This document shows, in pieces, positions 9,000-17,046 of a DNA stretch of 64,000 nt. Source of the stretch: Lachnoanaerobaculum sp. OBRC5-5 (GTDB lineage Bacteria > Bacillota > Clostridia > Lachnospirales > Lachnospiraceae); contig NZ_JH815185.1 in assembly GCF_000296385.1 (NCBI RefSeq), positions 1,900,930 through 1,964,929 on the forward strand, read 5' to 3'. The notes under the pieces are model-generated. The model was not told the DNA's origin. It saw nothing but the letters and a program-made list of their open reading frames with translations, and made no database searches. Each line of letters begins with the position of its first letter. Within the stretch, counting starts at the first letter, position 1. The translations under genes and the position numbers were made by a program.

Positions 9000-10913
9000 A
9001 TGCATTTAAATAAATTTATAAAAACGGCTATATCTTTGTCACTTGCGCTGTCTTTGCTCAGTCCGGTTACATCATTTGCAGCCAATGAATGGACAATGCA
9101 AACACCGGGAGTATATCAAATGCTTGACGGATCATCCCTTACCGGAGTAGTTGCAAGAGGTATTGACCTTTCACATTATCAAGGTGATGTTGACTGGGAT
9201 AAGGTTGCCGCAGATGATGTTCAGTTCATCATACACGGAACCAGATACAAAGGTCAGATTGACCCTGTTATAAGAAGAAATCTTACTGAAGCAAACAAAA
9301 GAGGTATAAAGCTCGGAGTATATATTTATTCCTATGCAATGACAGTCGCACAGGCTGATGCCGAGGCTGATTTTGTTTTGGACATAATAAAGGACTATCC
9401 TATTTCATATCCTGTAGCATTTGACGTTGAGGATGCCAATACACAGGGTAAACTTCCAAAAGACGAGCTTACAGCTATAATAAAGACATTCTGTAATAAG
9501 GTGGAAGCCGCAGGATATTATCCTATCGTATATGCAAATGACTATTGGATTGCAAATAAGCTTGATATGAATGCCTTGAAAAAATATGATATCTGGGTTG
9601 CCAGATATAATGTAAAGCATTCATATCCGGATCCTGTTATCTGGCAGGCTACAAGTACAGGTAAGGTAAACGGTATAAAAGGTAATGTAGATATTGACTT
9701 CCAGTATAAATCTTTTTCCGATAAGATTCCTGCAAATACCTGGAGAACTATTGCAGGAAAGAGATATTATTACAAAGACTACAATATGGTAAAGGATTCA
9801 TGGGTACATGACTCCAACAATTCTTACTATATGGATTCAAACGGTACGGCAAAGACAGGTTGGTTTACTTCAAATAATGCAAGCTATTATCTGGATCCGT
9901 CAAAAAACGGTGCCGCAAAAAAAGGATGGTACAAGGAAAATTCAGACTGGTACTATCTTGACAGCACTGACGGCAAGATGATTACAGGTTGGATAAATGA
10001 CGGAAACAAGAGATACTATGCCGACAAAGACGGTAAAATGCAGACAGGCTGGCTTGTAGACGGTAAAAACACATATTTCCTTGCTCCTTCAGGTGTTATG
10101 ACTACCGGTTGGGTAAATGACAATAACACATGGTACTACATGGATAACAACGGTAGAATGCAGACAGGCTGGATTGATACCGGTAACCAAAGATATTACA
10201 TGGACAATACCGGTAAGATGCAGACAGGTTGGACAGATATCGGAAACTCAAGATATTTCCTCACCAAGTCAGGTGCTATGTATAAGGGTTGGCTGAATGA
10301 TTCAGGTGCCTGGTATTATATGGATAATAACGGTGCTATGAAGACAGGTTGGATCAATGATAAAAACACCTGGTACTACACGGACAACACCGGTAAAATG
10401 CAAACAGGTTGGATAAATGACGGAAAGAACAGATATTTCCTTACCGACTCGGGTGCAATGAAAACAGGTTGGTTAAAGGATGGCAACGACTGGTATTATA
10501 TTGACAAGTCAGGCTCCATATCAACCGGATGGGTCAATGACGGCGGTACATGGTACTATTTGGACGGCTCAGGCAAGATGCAGACCGGATGGATTGATTT
10601 AAACAACCAAAAATATTTCCTATCTCCAAGCGGTGCTATGAAGACCAGATGGATCAATGTAGATAAAAACTGGTATTACATGAGCAGTTCGGGAAGTATG
10701 GCAAGAGGTATGATAAATGTCAATAATGTTTCATACTATCTTGATGAAAGCGGAAAGATGCTTGTCAATACAACTGTAAATGTAAACGGTACAGACTATC
10801 GTATAGACGCTTCAGGTGCTATGTCTCAGATCGTTCCAGAGATAACAGCAACTCCCGAAACTTCTACGGCTGCCGTTTCCACACAGGCAAGTGTAGGACC
10901 GGCAGGAAACTAA
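9000..10913 (+). CDS. GH25 muramidase with C-terminal cell-wall-binding repeats
   Basis: A 637-residue secreted lysozyme-type enzyme expected to cut the N-acetylmuramic acid-GlcNAc bond of peptidoglycan. After a signal peptide (to about residue 28) comes a GH25 domain (about 52-245) with GIDLSHYQGDVDW (D56) and FDVED (D142, E144), the acidic residues of this family. About 17 repeats of 20 residues with Y-Y and G-W pairs follow, the same type as in the gene before. The protein ends in a Thr/Ser/Ala tail closing with VGPAGN. The GAGG ribosome-binding site overlaps the upstream stop codon, so the two genes are co-transcribed and probably coupled. Likely a cell-separation or turnover autolysin. 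The ligand of the repeats is not known here. Confidence 0.93.
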   Translation: MHLNKFIKTAISLSLALSLLSPVTSFAANEWTMQTPGVYQMLDGSSLTGVVARGIDLSHYQGDVDWDKVAADDVQFIIHGTRYKGQIDPVIRRNLTEANKRGIKLGVYIYSYAMTVAQADAEADFVLDIIKDYPISYPVAFDVEDANTQGKLPKDELTAIIKTFCNKVEAAGYYPIVYANDYWIANKLDMNALKKYDIWVARYNVKHSYPDPVIWQATSTGKVNGIKGNVDIDFQYKSFSDKIPANTWRTIAGKRYYYKDYNMVKDSWVHDSNNSYYMDSNGTAKTGWFTSNNASYYLDPSKNGAAKKGWYKENSDWYYLDSTDGKMITGWINDGNKRYYADKDGKMQTGWLVDGKNTYFLAPSGVMTTGWVNDNNTWYYMDNNGRMQTGWIDTGNQRYYMDNTGKMQTGWTDIGNSRYFLTKSGAMYKGWLNDSGAWYYMDNNGAMKTGWINDKNTWYYTDNTGKMQTGWINDGKNRYFLTDSGAMKTGWLKDGNDWYYIDKSGSISTGWVNDGGTWYYLDGSGKMQTGWIDLNNQKYFLSPSGAMKTRWINVDKNWYYMSSSGSMARGMINVNNVSYYLDESGKMLVNTTVNVNGTDYRIDASGAMSQIVPEITATPETSTAAVSTQASVGPAGN

Positions 10914-10931
10914 ATTAAAATGATAAAGAGT

Positions 10932-11133
10932 GGCTGTCGGGAAATGTAAGCTATAAAAGAGGGAGGAGTAACTCAAAATGAGTTGCTCCTCCCTAAGTTT
11001 TTACATAAAAAAAGATGGCTAACGATAACCATCTTTCTCCGTTACATGTTATAATGAAACTTACTTCAGATATCCTAGATGACTTAAACTATCAGTTTAT
11101 GAGACGATTAAAATTCAGTATTTCCCGACAGCC
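10932..11133. mobile_element. Possible MITE-like element or structured spacer with 14-bp terminal inverted repeats
   Basis: GGCTGTCGGGAAAT at 10932-10945 is repeated exactly inverted at 11120-11133. The match extends imperfectly outwards (AAAGAG at 10925-10930 against CTCTTTT at 11136-11142). Inside lie a strong terminator hairpin (10960-10994) and two further hairpins (11011-11036 and 11085-11099). A copy of the right outer arm, TATAAAAGAGGG, also occurs internally at 10952-10963, as the exact complement of 11134-11145. No transposase or convincing target duplication is visible. It sits between two convergent genes, so an elaborate bidirectional termination structure is the alternative. Confidence 0.45.
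10960..11000 (+). terminator. Rho-independent terminator of the muramidase operon
   Basis: A 16-bp stem with one G-T type mismatch (arms 10960-10975 and 10979-10994, AGGGAGGAGTAACTCA) is followed by AAGTTTTT. It ends the plus-strand unit 7800-10913. Confidence 0.85.
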
Positions 11134-11179
11134 CCCTCTTTTATACAAAACTATTTTATTCTATCATAGATTATTCAAG

Positions 11180-11860
11180 TTACTTTACAAATCTGGAAAA
11201 CAAGTCTATCAATATTCCAATTAATATACTTACAGCAATACATATGAAAGTTATCCTTGCAAGCATCCTACCCTTATTCCAGTACTTTGTACTTATATGC
11301 AATCCGTCTATTAAATCTATTCCCGGTATCCGTTGAAGGATAAAATGCAATGAAGTTCTCTCAAAAGTCATCTTCTTTTGCTTCCTTGTAATATCCAAAA
11401 TACAAATAGTTAATATAAAACATGGCAACTCTATTACAGTTGTGCATACCAGCAGTACAGGTAGTAAAATCCACATACCAATTATAAATGGCCAAGTAAT
11501 AATGACAAACGGTATTAAAAATACCAAAAAAAAGGCTCCTACTCCGCCTAAGCAAATAAAAACAGGCAGACCTCTACCAATTAACATAATTGGCATAAGT
11601 GTGTATTTATAAAAGAAATAGTTATTTATACAGTAATCTATATCCTCTGTCTTTATAGCTTCCAGTATATTTATAATTTGTACTCTGATAAGTATTACAT
11701 ATACCACAATAAACAATATATTATTCACTGCAACAATTACAGTAGGAATACTTACATCTGATTCCGATAAGATTTGATGCAAAACAATTATATTAAAGCA
11801 TAGCCATGCATATATTAAAATTATATAGAATATATCTAAAACAGGCCGGAATTTCTTCAA
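11180..11860 (-). CDS. Uncharacterised polytopic membrane protein, paralogue A
   Basis: A 226-residue protein with about five or six hydrophobic segments. It is clearly related to the next gene upstream. Both carry an EDxDYC-x6-F-x-YKY motif near residue 75-85, IELPCF near 150, and a C-terminal block with IDGL-x-IS-x-KYWN-x-GR-x-LA. The start is TTG (11858-11860) with GGAGG 7 nt upstream; no ATG fits. I recognise no family. The conserved block before the last membrane helix is the best handle for a search. It is the last gene of the glf/lipid gene run, so a role in membrane or surface glycolipid biology is possible but only contextual. Confidence 0.7.
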   Translation of the reverse strand: MKKFRPVLDIFYIILIYAWLCFNIIVLHQILSESDVSIPTVIVAVNNILFIVVYVILIRVQIINILEAIKTEDIDYCINNYFFYKYTLMPIMLIGRGLPVFICLGGVGAFFLVFLIPFVIITWPFIIGMWILLPVLLVCTTVIELPCFILTICILDITRKQKKMTFERTSLHFILQRIPGIDLIDGLHISTKYWNKGRMLARITFICIAVSILIGILIDLFSRFVK

Positions 11861-11890
11861 ATTATTTCCTCCGTACTTATCTACACAAGA

Positions 11891-12553
11891 TTATACCTGA
11901 AATCTATTTACCAAATAAATCGACAATACCAATGCTGTTACGCAAAAGGTAAAAACGGCAGTCACAATAGCCAATCCCCTACCCATATTCCAATACTTTA
12001 TGCTTATATACAATCCGTCTATAATATCCAACACCGGTATCATCTGCAATAAAAAATGTATCATTCTTTTCGCAGAAGATATACCGTATTTTTTTTGTGT
12101 TATACATAAGACATACTCAATTGATATAAAACACGGCAACTCTATTACGGCAAATACTATCAACACATACGGTATTATCGCAACAAAAAAAATGACCAAG
12201 AAAAAAAACAAAATAATTGCAATCGGTTCTTCTAACCACTGAATTATCGTTCCTATCATTCCAACAATAAAAGCACCTACTATTCCTGCACAGATTAATT
12301 CAACCGGCATCGTTATATATTTATATATAAAATATGTTTTCAAACAATAATCTACATCTTCTACCTTTTTAGCAAATGAAATATTTCGCATTTGTAATAT
12401 CAAAAAAAATACAAACAAGACAAAAAGAATCATTGATACAATTGCGGTATTATCGTTTATACGATACACCATCGTCAAAATTATTAGACCATATATTGCT
12501 ATACCGTATAGTATACCTAGCCACAAAGGGTGTTGTTTTTGATCATACTTCAT
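11891..12553 (-). CDS. Uncharacterised polytopic membrane protein, paralogue B
   Basis: A 220-residue membrane protein, paralogous to its downstream neighbour (30-nt gap) with conserved EDVDYCLKTYFIYKY, IELPCF and IIDGLYISIKYWNMGRGLA elements. Five or six hydrophobic segments are visible, with a very hydrophobic stretch around 110-135. It starts 3 nt after the glf stop codon with a weak ribosome-binding site, so it is probably translated from the same mRNA. No enzymatic motif is visible. The tandem pair probably arose by local duplication and may form a heteromer. Confidence 0.7.
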   Translation of the reverse strand: MKYDQKQHPLWLGILYGIAIYGLIILTMVYRINDNTAIVSMILFVLFVFFLILQMRNISFAKKVEDVDYCLKTYFIYKYITMPVELICAGIVGAFIVGMIGTIIQWLEEPIAIILFFFLVIFFVAIIPYVLIVFAVIELPCFISIEYVLCITQKKYGISSAKRMIHFLLQMIPVLDIIDGLYISIKYWNMGRGLAIVTAVFTFCVTALVLSIYLVNRFQV

Positions 12554-12556
12554 ATA

Positions 12557-13654
12557 TTATAAATTCTTCTCCACACAATCAAGTGCCGCTTCAACTACCT
12601 TGTCCATATCATAGTACTTATATGCACCAAGTCTGCCACCGAAGATTATCTCAGGTCTTGTTTTTGAAAGCTTGACATAGCTTTCATATAGAGCATTGTT
12701 CTTTTCATTATTGATAGGATAATACGGTTCCTCACCCTTTTGCCACTCTGTAGGATATTCTTTTGAAATAATGGTGAAGTCCTGATTGCCGTATTCGAAA
12801 TGCTTATGCTCTATAATTCTTGTAAACTTTACATCTCTTTCTGTATAATTTACCACTGCATTTCCCTGATAGTTATCAGTATCAAGTCTTTCATCCTCAA
12901 AGTATACTCTTCTGTACTCAAGCACTCCAAGTTTATAATCAAAGAACTCATCAATCATTCCGGTATATACAGTTTTATCAACTATATCAGTATTTTCCTT
13001 TATGAAATCTCTGTACTCGGTATTTGTTCTTACTTCTATACCCTCAAGAAGCTTTTCAACTATTCCGGTATATCCTCCTATAGGAATACCCTGGTATCTG
13101 TCATTGAAATAATTATTATCAAATGTAAATCTCAGTGGCAGTCTCTTTATAATAAATGCCGGAAGTTCCTTTGCATCTCTGCCCCACTGCTTTTCCGTAT
13201 ATCCCTTTATAAGCTTTTCGTATACATCTTTTCCAACCAAAGATATGGCCTGCTCTTCCAGATTCTTAGGGTCTGTAATTCCTGATTCCTGTCTTTGTTT
13301 TTCTATAATCGCCTTTGCCTCATCGGGAGTTTTTATATTCCAAAGCTTGCTGAAAGTATTCATATTAAACGGCAGATTGTAAAGTTCATCCTTATATATA
13401 GCAACAGGTGCATTGATATAATTATTGAACTCTGCAAAATTATTTACATACTCCCAAATCTTTTTATTTGAAGTATGGAAAATATGAGCACCATATTTAT
13501 GAACATTTATTCCGTCTACATTCTCGGTATAGATATTTCCGGCTATATGATTTCTCTTATCAATAACCAAAACACTCTTACCGCGCTTCTTTGCCTCATA
13601 TGCAAATATTGCTCCGAAAAGCCCCGCTCCAACTACTAAAAAATCGTATTTCAT
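12557..13654 (-). CDS. glf: UDP-galactopyranose mutase
   Basis: A 365-residue flavoenzyme that interconverts UDP-galactopyranose and UDP-galactofuranose, the donor for galactofuranose in surface glycans. The N-terminal FAD-binding motif is VVGAGLFGAIFAYEA, followed by IDKRNHIAGNIYT and KYGAHIFHTSNKKIW, all diagnostic of Glf. The C-terminal FGGRLGAYKYYDMD is also conserved. The ATG has AAGGAG 6 nt upstream. It lies 14 nt after the UbiA-like gene in the lipid gene run, suggesting that a Galf-containing glycolipid may be one product of this cluster. Confidence 0.96.
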   Translation of the reverse strand: MKYDFLVVGAGLFGAIFAYEAKKRGKSVLVIDKRNHIAGNIYTENVDGINVHKYGAHIFHTSNKKIWEYVNNFAEFNNYINAPVAIYKDELYNLPFNMNTFSKLWNIKTPDEAKAIIEKQRQESGITDPKNLEEQAISLVGKDVYEKLIKGYTEKQWGRDAKELPAFIIKRLPLRFTFDNNYFNDRYQGIPIGGYTGIVEKLLEGIEVRTNTEYRDFIKENTDIVDKTVYTGMIDEFFDYKLGVLEYRRVYFEDERLDTDNYQGNAVVNYTERDVKFTRIIEHKHFEYGNQDFTIISKEYPTEWQKGEEPYYPINNEKNNALYESYVKLSKTRPEIIFGGRLGAYKYYDMDKVVEAALDCVEKNL

Positions 13655-13668
13655 ATACTACTCCTTAT

Positions 13669-14634
13669 CTATATCTTTCCAACTATCAAATAAATTACAA
13701 TAGTTGCAATCATCATACATTCCTGTATATATGTATATCTTTCCACCTTACTCACAATCCTGTATTTGCCTGGATCCTTCTTATATTCAATGAATTTCAT
13801 AGAACACCATACTGTGTTTGCAAGTAATGCCACTACAGAGATCTTATTAAGATTCCATACCAAAACCACATTTGTAAGTATATCAAGCCAAGTAAGAAGA
13901 AATACAAAATCAACGCATTTCTTATATCCGAACAGCTTTGAATATGTGACATATTCGGTTTCCTCTTTAGGTGCACGAATCTTTCTGGAAATCTCCCAAA
14001 TAAGTGCCGGGAAATAAAGTGTCATAACAGCCATCAAATTTGTAATATCAAATATCGGAAGTTTATACTTCATTATCGCATAAGAAATAACATAAATATT
14101 TAATATTATCTGTACCGGATTATGTGTAACCAAGGCAAGAGGCAATGACTTTGCTATCTTATGCTTTTGGAAAAACCATACCGCCATCAAACTTCCATAA
14201 GTGTAGAGTATCAGACAGAATATGAAATTTCTCATAAACAACACATTTATGAAAATAGTAATTCCGATAAGTATTGTTGCAAAAATCCTCAAATCATCCT
14301 TATGTACTCTACCTGATGGAAGCGGTCTGCTTGCAAAAAGTCTGCAATCCAACTCATAATCTTTAAAGTCATCTGCAATACGAAGCCAAAGTAAAAAGCT
14401 GAATATTGTAAATCCTCCGATTATTACACCTATTACATCGTGCTGTATAAAATAAGATATCAAATCGGACTGACCTTCAACCTTATCAAATAAAAGCAGC
14501 TGTTTTCCCGTTACTCCGTGATTTAGAAGTACAATAAAGTATATTTCCAAAAATACAATGTACCCAAGACATAATCTTGGAATCAGCGGAAACATTTCAT
14601 TAAAATAAACTCTAAGCCTTTTTAATCTTTCCAT
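13669..14634 (-). CDS. UbiA-family prenyltransferase-like membrane protein
   Basis: A 321-residue protein with about eight membrane helices. The first aspartate-rich motif of UbiA enzymes is clear: DDFKDYELD at 88-96, followed by RPLPSGRV. This closely resembles the segment in digeranylgeranylglyceryl-phosphate synthases and other UbiA enzymes that move a prenyl chain to an acceptor. The second motif is atypical: the region around 212-235 reads EISRKIRAPKEETEYVTYS instead of D-x-x-x-D. The ATG overlaps the end of the psd-like gene by 23 nt, so the two are coupled. The substrate is unknown. Confidence 0.8.
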   Translation of the reverse strand: MERLKRLRVYFNEMFPLIPRLCLGYIVFLEIYFIVLLNHGVTGKQLLLFDKVEGQSDLISYFIQHDVIGVIIGGFTIFSFLLWLRIADDFKDYELDCRLFASRPLPSGRVHKDDLRIFATILIGITIFINVLFMRNFIFCLILYTYGSLMAVWFFQKHKIAKSLPLALVTHNPVQIILNIYVISYAIMKYKLPIFDITNLMAVMTLYFPALIWEISRKIRAPKEETEYVTYSKLFGYKKCVDFVFLLTWLDILTNVVLVWNLNKISVVALLANTVWCSMKFIEYKKDPGKYRIVSKVERYTYIQECMMIATIVIYLIVGKI

Positions 14635-15487
14635 ATCCTATCCTCTCTCCGATTCGGATTTTAGTTTCAAAATTTCTTTTACTGTTTTCTAAGATATCTC
14701 TGTCTATCTCTATTTCCTTGCCGACTATCTCAACTATACTTGAACCGCCATACGAGAAAAAACCCTTTTCCTCACCTTTATGAAAGTAGCGTTTGTTATG
14801 GTTATGAATATGTCCTACAAGCATTGCTCCTATCTCCATATGAAGCATCTTGCCATATTCACTCATCCAATATTCCAACACCCTTTTATTCTCAGCAAAT
14901 GCTCTCCAGTATGCGGCATCTCTTCTGACACTTTCAAGTCTGCCGGAAATTTCTTTTCTTTTTTCACTTCTTCCTGTTAACGGATAAATATATCTGTGAT
15001 AATCACAAAGACTTAATCTGTATAATAAAAGATATCCACCTCTTGCCCATTCGGGCAATGGGGCTTTCAACAATTTATCCGTATTGTAAACATTGCCCTT
15101 TATCATTATACTAAGTTTTTTATTTCCAAGATAGAGTTTTCCGTCTTCACCTATTTTAAATACTCGAAGTTTTCCACTTGCAGTGGCTAAAAAACCCTCA
15201 TTATCCACATTTATCTTTTCTTTTCTTGAAAAAAAATCGGCAAAGCTCTTGAAATTTCTCTTTAAAAGCCCTCTATCCAAATCATATTTTTTTATAAAGC
15301 TTTTTATCTTATTTTTAGACAAGGGACTTTTATAATATATCGACAGCAATTTTGAAAAGTATGGCCTTGCAAAAAAAAGTTTTAAAAATAACCTGCCCAA
15401 AAAACTGTGATATAAAAATTCTATAACTTTTGCCGAGTCTTCCTCTTCTTTTATTATTTTACCGCTTCTTCTATCAATTATTTCCAA
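14612..15487 (-). CDS. psd: Phosphatidylserine decarboxylase-like proenzyme
   Basis: A 291-residue member of the PSD family, which converts phosphatidylserine to phosphatidylethanolamine using a pyruvoyl group made by self-cleavage. The cleavage-site region GGSSIVEI (Ser250 the likely pyruvoyl precursor) and the CDYHRYIYP motif (His164) are present. Odd: where relatives have an Asp in a PxDxK/DG-like motif, this protein reads ATASGKLRVF (Ser104), so the Asp of the self-processing triad seems replaced. The start is TTG (15485-15487) with AGGTGA upstream; there is no ATG. It follows the pssA-like gene by 8 nt, the classical PS to PE pair. Confidence 0.85.
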   Translation of the reverse strand: MEIIDRRSGKIIKEEEDSAKVIEFLYHSFLGRLFLKLFFARPYFSKLLSIYYKSPLSKNKIKSFIKKYDLDRGLLKRNFKSFADFFSRKEKINVDNEGFLATASGKLRVFKIGEDGKLYLGNKKLSIMIKGNVYNTDKLLKAPLPEWARGGYLLLYRLSLCDYHRYIYPLTGRSEKRKEISGRLESVRRDAAYWRAFAENKRVLEYWMSEYGKMLHMEIGAMLVGHIHNHNKRYFHKGEEKGFFSYGGSSIVEIVGKEIEIDRDILENSKRNFETKIRIGERIGYGKIKKA

Positions 15488-15495
15488 AGTATCAC

Positions 15496-16092
15496 CTATA
15501 TCAGCAATAAAGCTATAAACACAATGGCAAGAATCAAAAAAGCTGTTCTGATATACAGATTCGGCTTTCTTATTTTCTTATTCCACAAAAATGCCAAAAT
15601 TAAAAATATATACAGGCACTCAATCGGTAAAGCCGAAAAACTCTCTATATACTTTGCAATAACCACATACAAAGATATAAAAAATGCGGAGTATGTTACA
15701 GCAAGTCCTGTAAAATAAAGCTTATCTTCACTTCCCTTGCAGTTAAAATACGCAAGTCTTATAATTACCGCCAAAATATATAAACTTACAAGTACAAATG
15801 AAAAATATATATTTTTAGAAAAAAAGCTTATATATATCTTTGTGGGAAACAATCCGAATGAAATCAGATCTGCAAATGAGTCTATCTGAACTCCAAAGTT
15901 TTCTTCAAGCTCGGTCCTTTTATACATCCTTGCAAATACTCCGTCAAATGCATCACAAAGTCCTGCAAGCATCAGTAAAATAGTTGCAAGGTACAAGCTC
16001 TTTGCAAATAAAATCCCGAATATCGAAATCAATACACCTATATAGGTAAGTATAACACTTGGATGATATACTCCCAAAAATATCTTTTTCAT
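15496..16092 (-). CDS. pssA: CDP-alcohol phosphatidyltransferase, probably phosphatidylserine synthase
   Basis: A 198-residue integral membrane enzyme of the CDP-alcohol phosphatidyltransferase family. The metal- and CDP-binding signature is complete: D47, D50-G51, A54-R55, G67, D71 and D75 (GLCDAFDGVFAR then FGVQIDSFAD). Six hydrophobic segments follow the usual pattern. Its position between a CDP-lipid synthase and a PS decarboxylase makes serine the likely acceptor, so it would make phosphatidylserine (or an ether or prenyl analogue) from a CDP-activated lipid. Starts 1 nt after the CarS-like stop codon. Confidence 0.85.
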   Translation of the reverse strand: MKKIFLGVYHPSVILTYIGVLISIFGILFAKSLYLATILLMLAGLCDAFDGVFARMYKRTELEENFGVQIDSFADLISFGLFPTKIYISFFSKNIYFSFVLVSLYILAVIIRLAYFNCKGSEDKLYFTGLAVTYSAFFISLYVVIAKYIESFSALPIECLYIFLILAFLWNKKIRKPNLYIRTAFLILAIVFIALLLI

Positions 16093-16093
16093 A

Positions 16094-16669
16094 TCATAAA
16101 TACTTTCTTACTTTAAACAAAATCAAAATCATATTTACAGCCACATGAGTGATCCCACCAAGTAAAACCGCCAAAATATATTGAGGAAAGCTAAGACCTG
16201 CAAATATTGCAAGCACAAGCATTACTCCTATCATCGAATCTATCTGATCGTATACGAATGTAGCTATATTTGCCGGAAATCTGCCTCTAGTAGTCGCATC
16301 TATATCAAATCTTCTTTTTATAAAACTGTTTGGCAGCTCAAAGAGCATATATGCAAATCCGAATAATGTTCCGGATAAAAGATTAAAATAAACCGTATTG
16401 GGATAATTTTTATAAATCAGATTGTAATGCTCCAATCCCGTTTGTTTTAAAAATAATCCCCAAAGTATTGCCGCAAGCACAGTGCCAATTATCATTCCTA
16501 TAAACCCAAGTACCGTCTTACTGTTGCCGAAAATTCTTTTTCCTTTTAAACTTTTACCGCCGTCTACAGGTATTCGTAAAAAATCAAGTGCCTTTATCTT
16601 TACAAAGAGCATATTGAAAACTCCGCCAAGGATTACAGGAAGCATACTTATATACAGTAATATAATCAT
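16094..16669 (-). CDS. CarS-like CDP-lipid synthase (CDP-archaeol synthase family)
   Basis: A 191-residue polytopic protein with the CarS/DUF46 signature: D36-G-G-K (VDGGKSLKGKRIFGNSKT) plus the C-terminal cytosolic segment FIKRRFDIDATTRGRFPANI and VYDQIDSMIG. Characterised archaeal members activate unsaturated archaetidic acid with CTP. They are distant relatives of bacterial CdsA. A start 66 bases earlier is open, but the ATG at 16669 overlaps the dgkA stop (ATGA) and has GGAG upstream. It lies directly before pssA and psd, so it should supply their CDP-lipid. Whether the lipid is diacylglycerol-type or ether-type cannot be told. Confidence 0.83.
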   Translation of the reverse strand: MIILLYISMLPVILGGVFNMLFVKIKALDFLRIPVDGGKSLKGKRIFGNSKTVLGFIGMIIGTVLAAILWGLFLKQTGLEHYNLIYKNYPNTVYFNLLSGTLFGFAYMLFELPNSFIKRRFDIDATTRGRFPANIATFVYDQIDSMIGVMLVLAIFAGLSFPQYILAVLLGGITHVAVNMILILFKVRKYL

Positions 16670-17031
16670 AATGCTACTCCTAAATAACTTATACATTCCA
16701 TAATCTGTATGGCAAAGAATGCGATACCGAAGCAAAGTACTCCGGCAGCACCCATATCTTTAATAACCTTTATCTCAGGATGTACATCCTCTGAAATAAA
16801 GTCTGAAATATGTTCTATGGAAGTATTTATACATTCCAGGCCGTAAACAGCTGCAGAGGTAATAATATATGCATACCAACCGGCCTTATCCGGCTTAAAT
16901 ACAAAAAAGTCCAAGAGAAAAAATATAATATCTATAACAATGTAATACTTATAGTTTTTTTCTGTCTTTAGAGCAAAGATAAGTCCCTCTATAGCACAAT
17001 ATATACTTTTTAAAAATGTCTTATTCTTCAT
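16666..17031 (-). CDS. dgkA: Diacylglycerol/undecaprenol kinase
   Basis: A 121-residue, three-helix membrane kinase of the prokaryotic DAGK family. The catalytic region reads E66-x-x-N69-T-x-x-E73 (GLECINTSIEHISD) and is followed by KDMGAAGV (91-98), both family hallmarks. In Gram-positives these enzymes usually phosphorylate undecaprenol; some act on diacylglycerol. Sitting next to a CDP-lipid synthase, it could supply the phosphatidic-acid-type substrate. The ATG has GGAGATATAG upstream. The gene overlaps the CarS-like gene by 4 nt. Confidence 0.9.
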   Translation of the reverse strand: MKNKTFLKSIYCAIEGLIFALKTEKNYKYYIVIDIIFFLLDFFVFKPDKAGWYAYIITSAAVYGLECINTSIEHISDFISEDVHPEIKVIKDMGAAGVLCFGIAFFAIQIMECISYLGVAL

Positions 17032-17046
17032 CTATATCTCCGGATA

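Noticed and set aside
8540-9085. Long antisense frame (181 aa) opposite the Ser/Ala-rich tail of the repeat protein
   Set aside because: It is a shadow of low-complexity coding DNA, without a ribosome-binding site or family features.
9800-10750. Regular 60-bp DNA periodicity that could suggest a tandem or CRISPR-like repeat
   Set aside because: It is the coding signature of 20-residue wall-binding repeats; units diverge and there are no conserved repeat/unique spacer blocks.
11015-11224. 69-aa plus-strand frame in the spacer after the muramidase gene
   Set aside because: No ribosome-binding site, overlaps hairpins and the convergent gene, no recognisable features.
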